Source of the DNA: Eukaryota sp. TZLM1-RC
Taxonomy: Eukaryota > Metamonada: BaSk clade
Direction: 5' to 3'
Length of the DNA stretch: 64,000 bases
Assembly (NCBI GenBank): GCA_040285825.1
Contig: JAUPSS010000009.1
Span: 310,001 to 374,000 of the forward strand
Positions 30,454 through 40,110 of this stretch are shown here, in pieces. The translations under genes and the position numbers were made by a program. Position 1 is the first letter of the stretch. Each line of letters begins with the position of its first letter. The notes under the pieces are model-generated. The model worked only from the letters and a program-made list of their open reading frames with translations. It did not search any database and was not told the origin of the DNA.

Positions 30454-33400
30454 ATGTTGCCTCCTAAACTTACAGGAGAAAAGCGCCGTGAGCGCGACGC
30501 CCTGATTACTCCTCCAGAGAAGCGGGTACGACGCCCACCGTCCCCTGAACCCTCTTTTGCGTCTCCTCCTTCAAACTCAACCAATCCCTGGGCTGTGCTC
30601 ATTTCTCTGAACCACAGTTTTAAAGATATTACTATTTCTGATACATCTCTCCATCTTGGTTCTGGTAAGCAGTGCTCTGTCACCTTCCCTGCTACACTTC
30701 CTCCTGTCACTTGTTCTCTCTACCCACTCCCTGAAGACGGCTGCTTAGGTCTCTCCGTCTCTAAACGTGCCTTGGAAGCCAACATTGTCTCCGTAAATGC
30801 TAATCCTGTAGAAGGACCTTTGCTTCTACGTAACGGTGACGTTCTCTCCCTGCATTCCCAGTATGCATTTTGTTTATGTGTGGCTTGGCCTCTTGCCTCT
30901 CCAGAAGGAAGTCAACGTATTTCCAAGAAACTTTCACCAGAGTTTACTGTGGAGCTGGAAAACCTTTTGAAGGAAACTGATGACGTGACTGATGACGTGA
31001 TTGCTGACGTCATCAAACAGACCCCTCCCCGTGCCTTTGTAGAACTGGAAACTCAGATTAAATCTATTCTAACTTCTCATTCCACCCACTCCAAAACTCT
31101 CGTAGATGGAAACTCTGTCCTCCTTGAAGGTCCCATTGGCAGTGGTCTCAACCACGAGCTATTGTGCCACTCTTTTGCTAAACAATTGGGAGTTGGCTTT
31201 ATCACTATTCCACCAAGCTTTTTCGTCACGAGGGATGGTAAACGTCTCTCCAAAGAATCTCTTCTTAATCTCACATCCAAGAAGAATCCTTTTAAAGGCA
31301 ATGTTGGCTTTGCTGATGGTTATGATGACGAGTTTGATGAAGGAAACGATGAAGATGACATCACCATTGAGGAAATTGTTGAGGATGATGAAGATGAAGA
31401 AGGAAAGAATGTTATTAATATGGTACTCAAAGATGGTTCCATTTCAGAGACCTTCCGTAATGCTCTTCGTAAAGGTGATTCAAAGAGTAGCGAGCCAAGC
31501 TATGAAAAAACTGAAGGGGAAGAAGATGAACCGATTGAAGAAGTTGAGATTGGAGTGTTTAAGGAGATGGTAGGTCAAAATGGTGACGTCAGTGGTGAAA
31601 ATGATGACGTGATGAGCACAGAGTATGAAGATAAAACATGTCCTTTCAAGCTTGGGGATAGGGTTGTGTATGTTTCCAATCCTGATTCATCCAACTTTTC
31701 CTTACCTTATCTCTATTCTTCTGGCACAGTCGTTCACGTCATCTCTTCAAGTCTTGTCTGCGTGGATTTTGATGTCCCCTTCCGCAATGCCGTCTCTCTT
31801 GGAGGTCTTTCCCCAAGCCCAGTAGCTGGTGCTGTATGTATGGTTGAGTCTTTGGAGATTGAGGATAGAAGCAAGATTATGGTGAAGCCCAGTGATTTAC
31901 TTGAATTTGTTGGGGAATATTTATCCAAAATTAAAGAAAAATGCATTGTCTTTTGTCATGACCCTGAGAATTCTTTTGTTGGCTATAGCTGGTCTTTTAA
32001 CAAGTTTATTAAGCAAATCTCAAGTCAAAACATGGTTTTTATCATCTCTATACCCCGCCATTCAGAAGATTCCCAATCGTCAAACAACGCCAATCGTACC
32101 CTTGGAATTCTTGAACTTGTTAGTGGTAATAGGGAACGTCCCTCATTCCCAGGGAGTGCAAGTGATGAGCTACCATCCCCTATTGACAAGTTTTATCACA
32201 AACATGTTAAAAATAGGGTTGTTACAACTCTGCCTTTGGATAATGGTCAGTTGAAGCTTGAAATGGAAAAGAATTTGGATTTGGATTTGAAGAAATTGAA
32301 TTTCAAGGCCAATCTAACCCTAATAAGAATGTCGATGGTTTCCCTTAGCCTTGAATTACCTGCTGATTTCACTGCAACGGTTCAAAATGATTCAGACTTG
32401 GTCAATCTTTTACGTAAGAATCGTCTTGACTCTCGTGATATTTCACGTATTTTGGCCCTTTGCTTTGTTGAATCTTCAATTCCAACATTTGAAACTGTTC
32501 GAAGATCACTCTTCAAATGGATTGATAATAAGTCCAAAAACCATCCAATTGTAGAGTCGAATGATGACGTGGCACAGTCTGTTTCTCAGCTCTTCTCGTC
32601 AGCTACTAAGCGGTTACGGGACTATTCACCTAAAGATGAGCATGAGGAGCAAATCTTTACTGATGCATTAGCTCCTGGGAAAATCAAACTTTCTTTTGAT
32701 GACATTGGTTCTTTGGATGACATCAAAAACGATCTAGTCCAACACCTAATCCTCCCTTTACGACGTCCAGAACTCTTCCAAGCCAGTCATTTGAGTAAGT
32801 CAAGTAAGGGAGTCTTGTTGTTTGGTCCTCCGGGAACAGGGAAAACCATGCTAGCAAAGGCTGTTGCTGCTGAGAGTGGCGCTGTTTTTATCCCTGTCTC
32901 CTCTGCTACTTTGGGATCAAGGTACTTTGGGGAATCTGAAAGATTGGCAAAGTCGTTGTTTTCTCTGGCAAGACAGGTTGCTCCCTGTATTATCTTTTTA
33001 GACGAAGCTGATGCTATTTTGGGAGCCAGGAATGGAGGGAACGAGCATGAAGCTAACCGCAAGATTAAGAATGTTTTGTTGGAGATGTGGGATGGTTTAT
33101 CTTCTGCTTTGGATCCTTCAAAACCAGTTGTTGTTCTTGCCTCTACGAATAGACCACATGATCTTGATGAAGCCGTGTTAAGAAGACTGCCTTTGAGATT
33201 GTTGGTAGACTTGCCAACTGAGAGTGATAGAGTTGCAATTTTAAGGACTATTATAGGAAGTGAAACAATTGAAGGAATAACTATTGAAGAATTAGCTACA
33301 AAGACTGTTGGGTTCTCTGGCTCAGATCTGAACTCTCTTTGTCAGCAAGCCGCTTTCGCCAGAATTTCTTCATTTTTAAAGCAGGAAAATACTGATACTT

Positions 33401-33633
33401 CCCAACCATTGTGGAAAACTGTTTTGTCCAATATGGCTGTAACCAAGTCTGAAGAATCAAATTCAGTTTCTATGAGGCCTTTAAACAAGGAGGATTTCGA
33501 ATCTGCCTTGAAGAATGTTTCTGCTTCTGTTTCTGATGATACCACGGTAAGTCAAGCCATCAAGAAATGGAATGAGACATTTGGCACACGAGGCGGACAA
33601 AAATCGAAAACTAGCTTATCTTATTTCACGTAA
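30454..33633 (+). CDS. FHA-AAA ATPase (MSP1/ATAD1-like AAA clade)
   Basis: About 1059 aa from ATG 30454. The frame is open upstream into the divergent gene (ATG at 30373), but 30454 avoids the overlap. A basic N-terminus (TPPEKRVRRPP) precedes an FHA-like domain (about residues 50-150, LHLGSGKQCSVTF and LRNGDVLSLHSQYAF). Acidic linkers follow. One AAA module near residues 745-990 carries Walker A GPPGTGKT, Walker B IIFLDEADA, sensor ASTNRP and the LRRLPLR arginine-finger region. The FHA plus single-AAA layout, with ALEANRKIKN-type residues after Walker B, resembles plant FHA-AAA proteins of the meiotic/MSP1 group. The likely role is an unfoldase or remodeller; location and substrate are unknown. 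Confidence 0.75.
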   Translation: MLPPKLTGEKRRERDALITPPEKRVRRPPSPEPSFASPPSNSTNPWAVLISLNHSFKDITISDTSLHLGSGKQCSVTFPATLPPVTCSLYPLPEDGCLGLSVSKRALEANIVSVNANPVEGPLLLRNGDVLSLHSQYAFCLCVAWPLASPEGSQRISKKLSPEFTVELENLLKETDDVTDDVIADVIKQTPPRAFVELETQIKSILTSHSTHSKTLVDGNSVLLEGPIGSGLNHELLCHSFAKQLGVGFITIPPSFFVTRDGKRLSKESLLNLTSKKNPFKGNVGFADGYDDEFDEGNDEDDITIEEIVEDDEDEEGKNVINMVLKDGSISETFRNALRKGDSKSSEPSYEKTEGEEDEPIEEVEIGVFKEMVGQNGDVSGENDDVMSTEYEDKTCPFKLGDRVVYVSNPDSSNFSLPYLYSSGTVVHVISSSLVCVDFDVPFRNAVSLGGLSPSPVAGAVCMVESLEIEDRSKIMVKPSDLLEFVGEYLSKIKEKCIVFCHDPENSFVGYSWSFNKFIKQISSQNMVFIISIPRHSEDSQSSNNANRTLGILELVSGNRERPSFPGSASDELPSPIDKFYHKHVKNRVVTTLPLDNGQLKLEMEKNLDLDLKKLNFKANLTLIRMSMVSLSLELPADFTATVQNDSDLVNLLRKNRLDSRDISRILALCFVESSIPTFETVRRSLFKWIDNKSKNHPIVESNDDVAQSVSQLFSSATKRLRDYSPKDEHEEQIFTDALAPGKIKLSFDDIGSLDDIKNDLVQHLILPLRRPELFQASHLSKSSKGVLLFGPPGTGKTMLAKAVAAESGAVFIPVSSATLGSRYFGESERLAKSLFSLARQVAPCIIFLDEADAILGARNGGNEHEANRKIKNVLLEMWDGLSSALDPSKPVVVLASTNRPHDLDEAVLRRLPLRLLVDLPTESDRVAILRTIIGSETIEGITIEELATKTVGFSGSDLNSLCQQAAFARISSFLKQENTDTSQPLWKTVLSNMAVTKSEESNSVSMRPLNKEDFESALKNVSASVSDDTTVSQAIKKWNETFGTRGGQKSKTSLSYFT

Positions 33634-33866
33634 CAAGGGAAACATTTTATTATTCTTTGGAATCAAATTGTTTCCATTAATAGATTTTAAGTTTTAATAG
33701 TTTTCAGTTCTTTATTTTCTTTTTTGTGTTTAGTTTTGTTTACATAAATTGTTTGTTTTTATTTGAATGTTCAAAAAAGAAAGTTTCAAGAACAAAAACT
33801 TGGCTCTCTCCAGTGTAAAGGACACCTACTCCACTCACAATTTGTTAAACAAACACCTTATCCATA

Positions 33867-35003
33867 ATGAAACGCAATTGTGTATGTGTACTAGGGCCCA
33901 CTGCCTCGGGAAAGTCAGATCTTGCGATTTCTATTGCACAGCACCTTAATGGCTGTGTTGTCAATTGTGACATAATGCAGACCTACAATGGATGTCCTAT
34001 TGCTACCAATCACCCTTCTCATGAAGACTTTCTCACCGTTCAACACCAGCTTTTTGGTGTGGCACCACCATTCGACAACTGGGACATTCACAATTACAAA
34101 CATCATTTCTTTGACATTCTGAACAGCACAGACTCTCTTCCTGTCGTTACTGGAGGTTCATTTTACTACTTGGAAGCTGTTCTATTTCAGCAAGATCTCA
34201 ATGTCGACCTCAAGTCTTCTGCTAATCTTCCCTCATGGCGACATTCTGATGGAGACTGTTACTCTTTTCTTTGCAAGGTAGACCCTGACTTTGCGAAAAC
34301 AGTTCATCCAAAAGATACTAGGAAAGTATTATCAGCAATCAACCATATAAACAAAGGAATTCTGCCTTCCAAGCTTGAACAAAGCCGTCGGGAGAGGGTT
34401 TTACGAATGAATCCTGTTATTATATGGCTGGATTGTAGTGATGAAGTTTTATTTGAACGAATAAGAAATAGAGTGGATTTGATGTTAGAAAAAGGCATAG
34501 TTGAAGAAGCTCTTGAAATCGCCAGAGTTGCCCAGGATCATTTTGGAGAACTTTCACCAAATATATTTGAATCTGGAATTCTTCAGTCCATTGGGGTAAA
34601 AGAGTTGGTGAATGGATTTAGAGAACTTGGAATCAATCTAGATGATCCACCTGGTAATTTAAGAGAGCTCACAAGACCTTATCTGGAAGAAATAAAAACA
34701 TCCACAATTAGATATGTTAAAAGACAACGTGTTTGGTTTAATTCAAGACTTGCCAATTGTGGATTACCTGTTTTCTGTGTTCATAGTGATGTTGATGTAA
34801 AGTTATTATGTGCCTCTATTCAAGAGACATTTGCTAGTTTTGAATTTCCTTTTTCTTGTCCTTTGAGAAAAGAGAAGGTTTGTTATTGTGAAATTTGTGA
34901 TGTTTTTGTGCATACTGAAGCACAAATGCAAATTCACGTGAAATCAAAGGTTCATTATAAGAGACAACGTTCTAAACGTCGCCTTGAGAGTAAATTAAAT
35001 TGA
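33867..35003 (+). CDS. tRNA dimethylallyltransferase with C2H2 finger
   Basis: 378 aa. The P-loop GPTASGKSDLA is at residues 9-19, followed by the substrate Asp in CDIMQTYNG, DNWDIHNYKHHFFD, the VVTGGSFYYLEA turn, and RRERVLRMNP. These are hallmarks of MiaA/MOD5/TRIT1, which adds dimethylallyl to A37 of tRNAs reading UNN codons. The C-terminus (about residues 335-365) is a single C2H2 matrin/U1-like finger, CEICDVFVHTEAQMQIHVKSKVH, typical of eukaryotic MOD5/TRIT1 rather than bacterial MiaA. There is no obvious mitochondrial targeting extension. The stop is 31 bp from the convergent neighbour's stop. Confidence 0.93.
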   Translation: MKRNCVCVLGPTASGKSDLAISIAQHLNGCVVNCDIMQTYNGCPIATNHPSHEDFLTVQHQLFGVAPPFDNWDIHNYKHHFFDILNSTDSLPVVTGGSFYYLEAVLFQQDLNVDLKSSANLPSWRHSDGDCYSFLCKVDPDFAKTVHPKDTRKVLSAINHINKGILPSKLEQSRRERVLRMNPVIIWLDCSDEVLFERIRNRVDLMLEKGIVEEALEIARVAQDHFGELSPNIFESGILQSIGVKELVNGFRELGINLDDPPGNLRELTRPYLEEIKTSTIRYVKRQRVWFNSRLANCGLPVFCVHSDVDVKLLCASIQETFASFEFPFSCPLRKEKVCYCEICDVFVHTEAQMQIHVKSKVHYKRQRSKRRLESKLN

Positions 35004-35005
35004 TT

Positions 35006-35041
35006 TTCTCTATTTATCTATTTATCTATTTATCTATTTAT
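35006..35041. repeat. 8-bp microsatellite TCTATTTA
   Basis: About four tandem TCTATTTA units fill the gap between two convergent genes and enter the last codons of the CoA-binding gene. Confidence 0.85.
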
Positions 35042-35594
35042 GCTGGCGTTTTCTTGGTTCCACAGATATCCCCGATGCTTCAGTCTGCTCTGTAGTATCA
35101 TATCCTTGTATGTGCTTTCGATTACTATGAGCCAACAATCTGTGAAACTCTTCTTTCATGGAACGACTGATAATAACATTTGGTACTATCTTTTTGTCAG
35201 CTGCTTCTTGTACAGAGGGTACATCTTTTGAGTCTATACTTTCTGGGAAAAACCAAACTGACTGACAATTGTTCATTGCTGCTGTGGACAGGATTGAAGT
35301 AGGAGATTCATCAGTGTTTAGCACATAGATGATTGATGATCTCCCCAGCTGGGGTCGTTTAGCAAGAAGAGCTCTCAATGAAGGCTGTACCTCTTCATCA
35401 AAAACAGGATAGCGTTCTCCGCTTTTGTTGATTGGCCATATCTTGAATCTGCCTGTCTCATGGAGGTATCTTGGTTCAGTACCGAAAGGTTTTTCTTCAG
35501 GATTGTTTGAGCAACCTAAGACAATGATGTTCTTGCAATTTTCAAATAGTTCAATGATCCAGGCATCACTCTTACCATCTAATGCAACCGACAT
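35034..35594 (-). CDS. CoA-binding domain protein
   Basis: 186 aa. A Rossmann-like CoA-binding domain starts with KNIIVLGCSNNPEEKPFG and continues KIWPINKSGERYPVFDEEV, which matches the YccU/CoA-binding (PF02629/PF13380-type) opening and the IPVNP-like second strand. A further strand SSIIYVLN and helix SILSTAAMNNC fit the fold. The C-terminal 40 residues are polar and basic. The biochemical role of stand-alone members is unclear. It is convergent with the tRNA isopentenyltransferase. Confidence 0.75.
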   Translation of the reverse strand: MSVALDGKSDAWIIELFENCKNIIVLGCSNNPEEKPFGTEPRYLHETGRFKIWPINKSGERYPVFDEEVQPSLRALLAKRPQLGRSSIIYVLNTDESPTSILSTAAMNNCQSVWFFPESIDSKDVPSVQEAADKKIVPNVIISRSMKEEFHRLLAHSNRKHIQGYDTTEQTEASGISVEPRKRQHK

Positions 35595-35876
35595 TGTGAT
35601 TTGTCGTTATTTTTTTGAAAGTTTAGCTTGCAGATCGTACTGTAAATGATGAAGAAATCCTCAGTTAATTGTTAGAATTTGTATTACACTGTTCCTTTCA
35701 TCTCACACCAGATCTATTCAGTAAACCAGTCTCTCTGAACAGTCACAATTCAAGAACATTGCAGATGTGATTTCTCTTGCATTACAAACTATTACATAGA
35801 TGTACCTTTTAAAATCAAAAAAAGGTTATAAAAACAATTTATAAAACCATTCTAAAATTACAATTCAATCTAATAA

Positions 35877-36393
35877 TTACGACAATGACCAAAAGTCAGT
35901 TACTCTGGGAGCCTTTGAAAACGTTCCTCCAAGACTGCTAGGGGACTGAGGCTTGACTTTAGTTGGGCTATACTTGGCAGGGCCCGGACTGCATGATTGA
36001 TGTTGCAGATAACGCCTACAATGAGTTATAGTGGAAAATAACATACATTCTATCGTCTTGAGAGAAGGAGGCAGTGCGGGTGGGGCTTAGATCTTGGGGT
36101 TTGTACTTGGGACCAGGAGAGCGCATGTTCTTCTCGATCATACGTTGTCGGAGTTCCTCGCTGGAAAGAGCTGGCACACGGGTGCCGCCAGGAGTACGAG
36201 GAGTCTTGGGTGATGTGGAGGAGTTGAGAGCGGAGTGAGGACTGCGTGGACTATAGCGAGGGGAAGTGGGTTTAGTGTCTATCGAGATCTTGCGATGGGG
36301 ACTCTTCTGTGGTGTTTGAAGGTTTAAAGAGTGGCCTCCCTCAACCAACTGACTGAACTGACCATATATAGGAGAAGGAACGTTTGTATTCAT
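35877..36393 (-). CDS. STPGR/SHIPPO-like Pro-rich protein with one 31-nt intron
   Basis: Exon 1 (36393-36047) and exon 2 (36015-35877) join through a 31-nt intron to give 161 aa. The protein is rich in S, P, T, K and R and carries repeated PGPxKY motifs (RSPGPKYKPQD and SPGPAKYSPT), the hallmark of sperm-tail PG-rich repeats. These bind microtubules and are common in flagellar axonemes. The PGPAKY repeat is entirely in exon 2, so without splicing the gene is cut and the second repeat lost. SPRYSPRSP segments are potential proline-directed kinase sites. The assignment to a named SHIPPO protein is not possible. Confidence 0.7.
36016..36046 (-). other. 31-nt intron
   Basis: Minus strand: starts GTATGT and ends TATAACTCATTGTAG. 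Splicing in phase 2 converts AGA-AT plus G into an Arg-Met join and opens a frame ending with a second PGPAKY motif. Confidence 0.85.
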
Positions 36394-36439
36394 AATAAAT
36401 GTTGAGAAATATCTTTTTTTTTTCTAAAACTGGAATATT

Positions 36440-37050
36440 TATTGAGATAAAAAAACCCATCTAGAATTCAATATCCTCCAAACAAGCGTCACTATTACTG
36501 AACCTACTCACAGCATTACGTTCATATTCTACACCAATAGCTAAAAGTGCCTTTGAAATCATTGTTGGAATAGACTTGAAAATGCAAAAAACAATTCTAT
36601 TTATCCAGAAAGTGGAGTTCATTGTTTTACCAGACCTATTCAGTAACACTTTTTTAAAATTTTCAAAAAAGTGCAACCCTGAAGGTCCAATATTGCCAAA
36701 CAGAGAAATTGCAAACAGCACAAACTGATATTTCACATGTGTCCACTCTACCTAACTGTGCCAAAGGTTCTTCATATTTTTTTATCTTCTTTTTTTCGGC
36801 GTTAGATAACGGCGAATCAGCGGAATACACTAGACGAGCAGCAGAATTTTTGCAAACATCAACTGAGACAACATCTACAACATTGAGAACACCATCGATC
36901 CCTGGAGCTACTAAATCTGCCCTTCTTTTACCAAAGGAATAAGGAATCATCCGTTTGATCTGAAGACAGCTTACGTACTAGTGGCTCAATAAATGCCTCT
37001 ATATTGAAACTTTTGCACATGGCATATAATTGATCACGAACTGAGTCATG
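36440..37050 (-). pseudogene. RLE retroelement (B), 3' part, interrupted by gypsy element
   Basis: Minus strand. The end of the finger region (HDSVRDQLYAMCKS) is followed by the endonuclease (GKRRADLVAPG, VVDVVSVDV, KKIKKYEEP) and the C-terminus ending LEDIEF at 36461. Catalytic-type Asp residues and the KxxKY motif are intact. A frame offset separates the finger and the RLE frames (about 36945), and another 1-nt frameshift lies near 36735. The copy continues on the far side of the gypsy element at 43944. Confidence 0.8.
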
Positions 37051-37171
37051 TGTAGGTATCTCACTAGTGAGTACCTAAGTATATAGAATAACATTAAATA
37101 AAATTATCTTTATCTTAACCCGCCTTAACTAACCCATACATACACAGCTAGCATAATGCCTAACGGCAACA
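37051..37171 (+). repeat. 5' LTR, 121 bp
   Basis: Starts TGTAGGTATC and ends GGCAACA. The first ATG of the first element ORF (37156) lies within it. It differs from the 3' LTR by one base (AAATAAAAT versus AAATACAAT). Confidence 0.93.
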
Positions 37172-37863
37172 ATAATTATTGTGCGTCACAGGCACACCAC
37201 ACACCAAACAGCAACAGCGCTGTAAACAACAAAAAGATGTCTGGGGTATGTCAGACATCTCTCAGAGGAGACCTTTCTAACCCTCCTCTTTACATAATTT
37301 CGAGTACAATGAGTGCTCCAACAAAGGAAACGAGTACCCCTCCTTCCTCAACGAGTTCGGATGTAGTTCATCCCACTCCTGGTCAAACGAGTTCGAGTTT
37401 TTCACACTCCACTCATAGTACGACAAGTTCGGGTGGAAACCCCACTACCATTCACACGAGCGGAGATCCTCGACTCCCTCCTCCAAATCCGAGTTCGGGT
37501 CAAAACCCCACTCCTAACCAAACTCTTTCGGAGGTAACCCCTCCCACCCAAAACGCCCATTCAACGGCTACCACAGCCCTGACTACGGCCAAGGTCTCGC
37601 AGGATAAACCTCCTGCCACTGACCCAGAATTAGAAGCGCTACTTGCCACTTTCTCAAAAGAAGAAAGTGAGAAACAAGAGCCAACAGACTTTGTGGAGTC
37701 TCTCCCTTCAGATACGTCCCTGTACCCAGACTTAGAAAACTGTGTTTCGGTACAAACGTTAAACGAGACTTTAGAAGGATTCAGGGAAGTTCCCCTCACC
37801 TCACAAGTCCTTAAAGACTCTGTAGAGCTTCTTGACCAAGAAAGCAAGGAGTTGACGGGTTGA
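37156..37863 (+). CDS. Gypsy element ORF1, Ser/Thr/Pro-rich, 235 aa
   Basis: The ATG is inside the 5' LTR. The protein is low complexity, with an N/S/T/P-rich first two thirds (many TSSS and NPTP strings) and a more acidic final third. There is no finger or membrane segment. It ends at 37863, in the same frame as the next ORF and 54 bp before it, with two closely placed stops between. I do not recognise it; it may be an N-terminal gag extension, an accessory protein, or gag split by a stop. Confidence 0.6.
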   Translation: MPNGNNNYCASQAHHTPNSNSAVNNKKMSGVCQTSLRGDLSNPPLYIISSTMSAPTKETSTPPSSTSSDVVHPTPGQTSSSFSHSTHSTTSSGGNPTTIHTSGDPRLPPPNPSSGQNPTPNQTLSEVTPPTQNAHSTATTALTTAKVSQDKPPATDPELEALLATFSKEESEKQEPTDFVESLPSDTSLYPDLENCVSVQTLNETLEGFREVPLTSQVLKDSVELLDQESKELTG

Positions 37864-37917
37864 CCTGCTGAACGCAGAATACGACTATCCCCACTAGACT
37901 TTTCCTATAGATCCATC

Positions 37918-40110
37918 ATGTCCAAGCCTCGCGCCGACAGATTCGATTTTATTGGAAGAAAGGCCACCCTCGATGTATATGATTTTAGAATACGGTGGTT
38001 GGAGGTCATGGAGTATGGTCGAGACTTCTCTAACAATTTGGATGGACCCGAGAACATACACCTCCTGCCAGACTGGTTTAGGCCAGGTCTGGACAAAATT
38101 TATGAAGTCAACAGCGTATCTGGAATGGATTATACGGTAGTAAGAGAGGTTTACGAATGCTACCCATCGTCATCAAACCCTGATCTCGTTGAGATGAGAC
38201 CCGCATCTCAGCCGTTCAGGCTAATTTTCGTCGAACAAGGAGTCACCTTCAAACGAGATCATGCCAACATGAAAACGGCAGTCATCTCCACCTATAGGTC
38301 TCCCCCCCCCCCCAACCACCACAATGTACAAATTGGGGACACTTGGGTCAATAACAAGGCTTTCGCCTTCACCCCAATATTAGGTATAGAGGATACGCCT
38401 TTCCAAAGCATTAGACCTTTCAGGCCATCCATTCAACTCAACATTCAAGAGGAACCGAAACCTCTTCAGAAACTACAAATTGACCAACTACCGCAGCCTG
38501 GTAATCAGGACATTTCTATGGAAGTCCTCACCATCCAACCATCGGACACATCTGTCCCAATGGAAGAATCGACCTCACGTCAAACAGGTCCAGGATTGAG
38601 CAGACAAGATCTCTCTTCATCTCGGTCAGATACATCATCTGGAATTCATGACCCTCGACAAGTCCTAGATTTAAACTTACAATCCCACGTTGGATACCAT
38701 TATAGAACAAAGGCTGTAGAACACGAAACGCTCCATGAGCCCCCCAGACTCGAGTTCCCAGAAACTCAAATGAAAATAGTACATTTCCTACTGGAATTCG
38801 CTCTCTGGGACAATACAGGCAGAGGAGGAACGACAAACGTCGATACAATAGAAATGCCTCAAACAAGTTCAGCTCAGCAACAGAAACAAATAGCTGACAT
38901 GGTCAACAGTCTATCTCAGTTACTAGCAATACAGGGAGGCGCTACAACCGAGATACAACAACAAATAGATTCGTTAAAGTCTCAGCTCGAGTCGCTTCGG
39001 ACGCCCAAAATTTACAGAATAGACCCCAACTTCATTCAGAAAATAGGGCCACCTATTCACGCATACGACCTCTTCAGGTCCATCTTAGCGACAACCAACC
39101 CCGTGGGAATTTCGGGTTGCATTAGCGCAAGGATAATTTCCTTTTGGAAACAGCAACAGATCCTTAGCATGGAACCTACAGACGCAGAAATTCTACTGCT
39201 TCTTTGTAGGAGGAGCCAATTCAACTCGCTCCACGACGCCAAACTAGCTCTCCACAAACCCCAATTCAATTGGCGTAAAGTCAATTCAATCGAAGACGCG
39301 GAAAGGGAGTTCGCTATATACATGGAAAATTTTGGAGACATCCTGAGAATGTCGACATACATCACTGATGTATCAGCCAGGATCGAAGATGTGGTTCACT
39401 CGAGCGGAGTATTCACTCTTCCAATGTCAACAGTGGCTCATGCCTTTTTAACAGGCATTAACAACTTGGCCTTCACTGAGCCACTGTTCGAAGAATTTTG
39501 CAAAGAGAGCTACTGGAAGGACAAGCTAGTGAGCTTCCCCAAATTAACAAGGAAGGTAAGAAATGACCTATTAACTTGGATGAAGGTTGCACAAAATAGG
39601 GAAACGGTCCAGCTATTGAGGAAAGCTGCGTCCAGACCCAAGATAGAAACAGGTGATTTCCACACCTCAGCAGGAAAAAAGAGAACAAGCCAACCAGACT
39701 CATCCATCCCAAATCTAAAAAAAGAGAAACATTACAGAGGGGGCCACAAATTCTGCACCTTCTGTCAGAAGGCTGGTCATGTAATTACAGAATGTGAAGA
39801 CCCCGGATGTACCAGATCTCTGGTCCCATTAGACCAACGAAGAAGCGCCGGCAGAAGTAGAGGCCGAGGAAAACCATTTAGAGGTAGTTATGATAGTTTC
39901 AAAAATAGTCAAAGAGGCCATAGCAGAGGCCAAGGTAGATTTAGGGGCCGAGGTGGCCGTGGTACGAGAGGAAATAAACATCGTGCATATATGTTTCATA
40001 TACACCAATCATCGCACGCTACAGCTCCCGAATTGAGCCATACTTATACAACCAGCCAATCGGAACATCCAGCTCAAGCATCCCTCTTAAATCCACTCTC
40101 TTTCAAATAA
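37918..40110 (+). CDS. Gag polyprotein of gypsy element, 730 aa
   Basis: A large capsid-like region is followed by a CCHC knuckle, CTFCQKAGHVITEC (about 39756-39797), and an RG/RGG-rich nucleic-acid-binding tail ending near 39980. A helical segment at about residues 390-560 is consistent with a capsid N-terminal/C-terminal domain. A 12-C homopolymer at about 38302 encodes a run of prolines and keeps the frame. The ORF ends in TAA at 40110, and the pol frame overlaps it by 20 nt in +1. Confidence 0.85.
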   Translation: MSKPRADRFDFIGRKATLDVYDFRIRWLEVMEYGRDFSNNLDGPENIHLLPDWFRPGLDKIYEVNSVSGMDYTVVREVYECYPSSSNPDLVEMRPASQPFRLIFVEQGVTFKRDHANMKTAVISTYRSPPPPNHHNVQIGDTWVNNKAFAFTPILGIEDTPFQSIRPFRPSIQLNIQEEPKPLQKLQIDQLPQPGNQDISMEVLTIQPSDTSVPMEESTSRQTGPGLSRQDLSSSRSDTSSGIHDPRQVLDLNLQSHVGYHYRTKAVEHETLHEPPRLEFPETQMKIVHFLLEFALWDNTGRGGTTNVDTIEMPQTSSAQQQKQIADMVNSLSQLLAIQGGATTEIQQQIDSLKSQLESLRTPKIYRIDPNFIQKIGPPIHAYDLFRSILATTNPVGISGCISARIISFWKQQQILSMEPTDAEILLLLCRRSQFNSLHDAKLALHKPQFNWRKVNSIEDAEREFAIYMENFGDILRMSTYITDVSARIEDVVHSSGVFTLPMSTVAHAFLTGINNLAFTEPLFEEFCKESYWKDKLVSFPKLTRKVRNDLLTWMKVAQNRETVQLLRKAASRPKIETGDFHTSAGKKRTSQPDSSIPNLKKEKHYRGGHKFCTFCQKAGHVITECEDPGCTRSLVPLDQRRSAGRSRGRGKPFRGSYDSFKNSQRGHSRGQGRFRGRGGRGTRGNKHRAYMFHIHQSSHATAPELSHTYTTSQSEHPAQASLLNPLSFK

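Noticed and set aside
30980-31012. Cluster of TGACGT(G/C)A motifs, like CRE sites
   Set aside because: They lie inside the AAA ATPase coding region and result from repeated Asp-Asp-Val codons.
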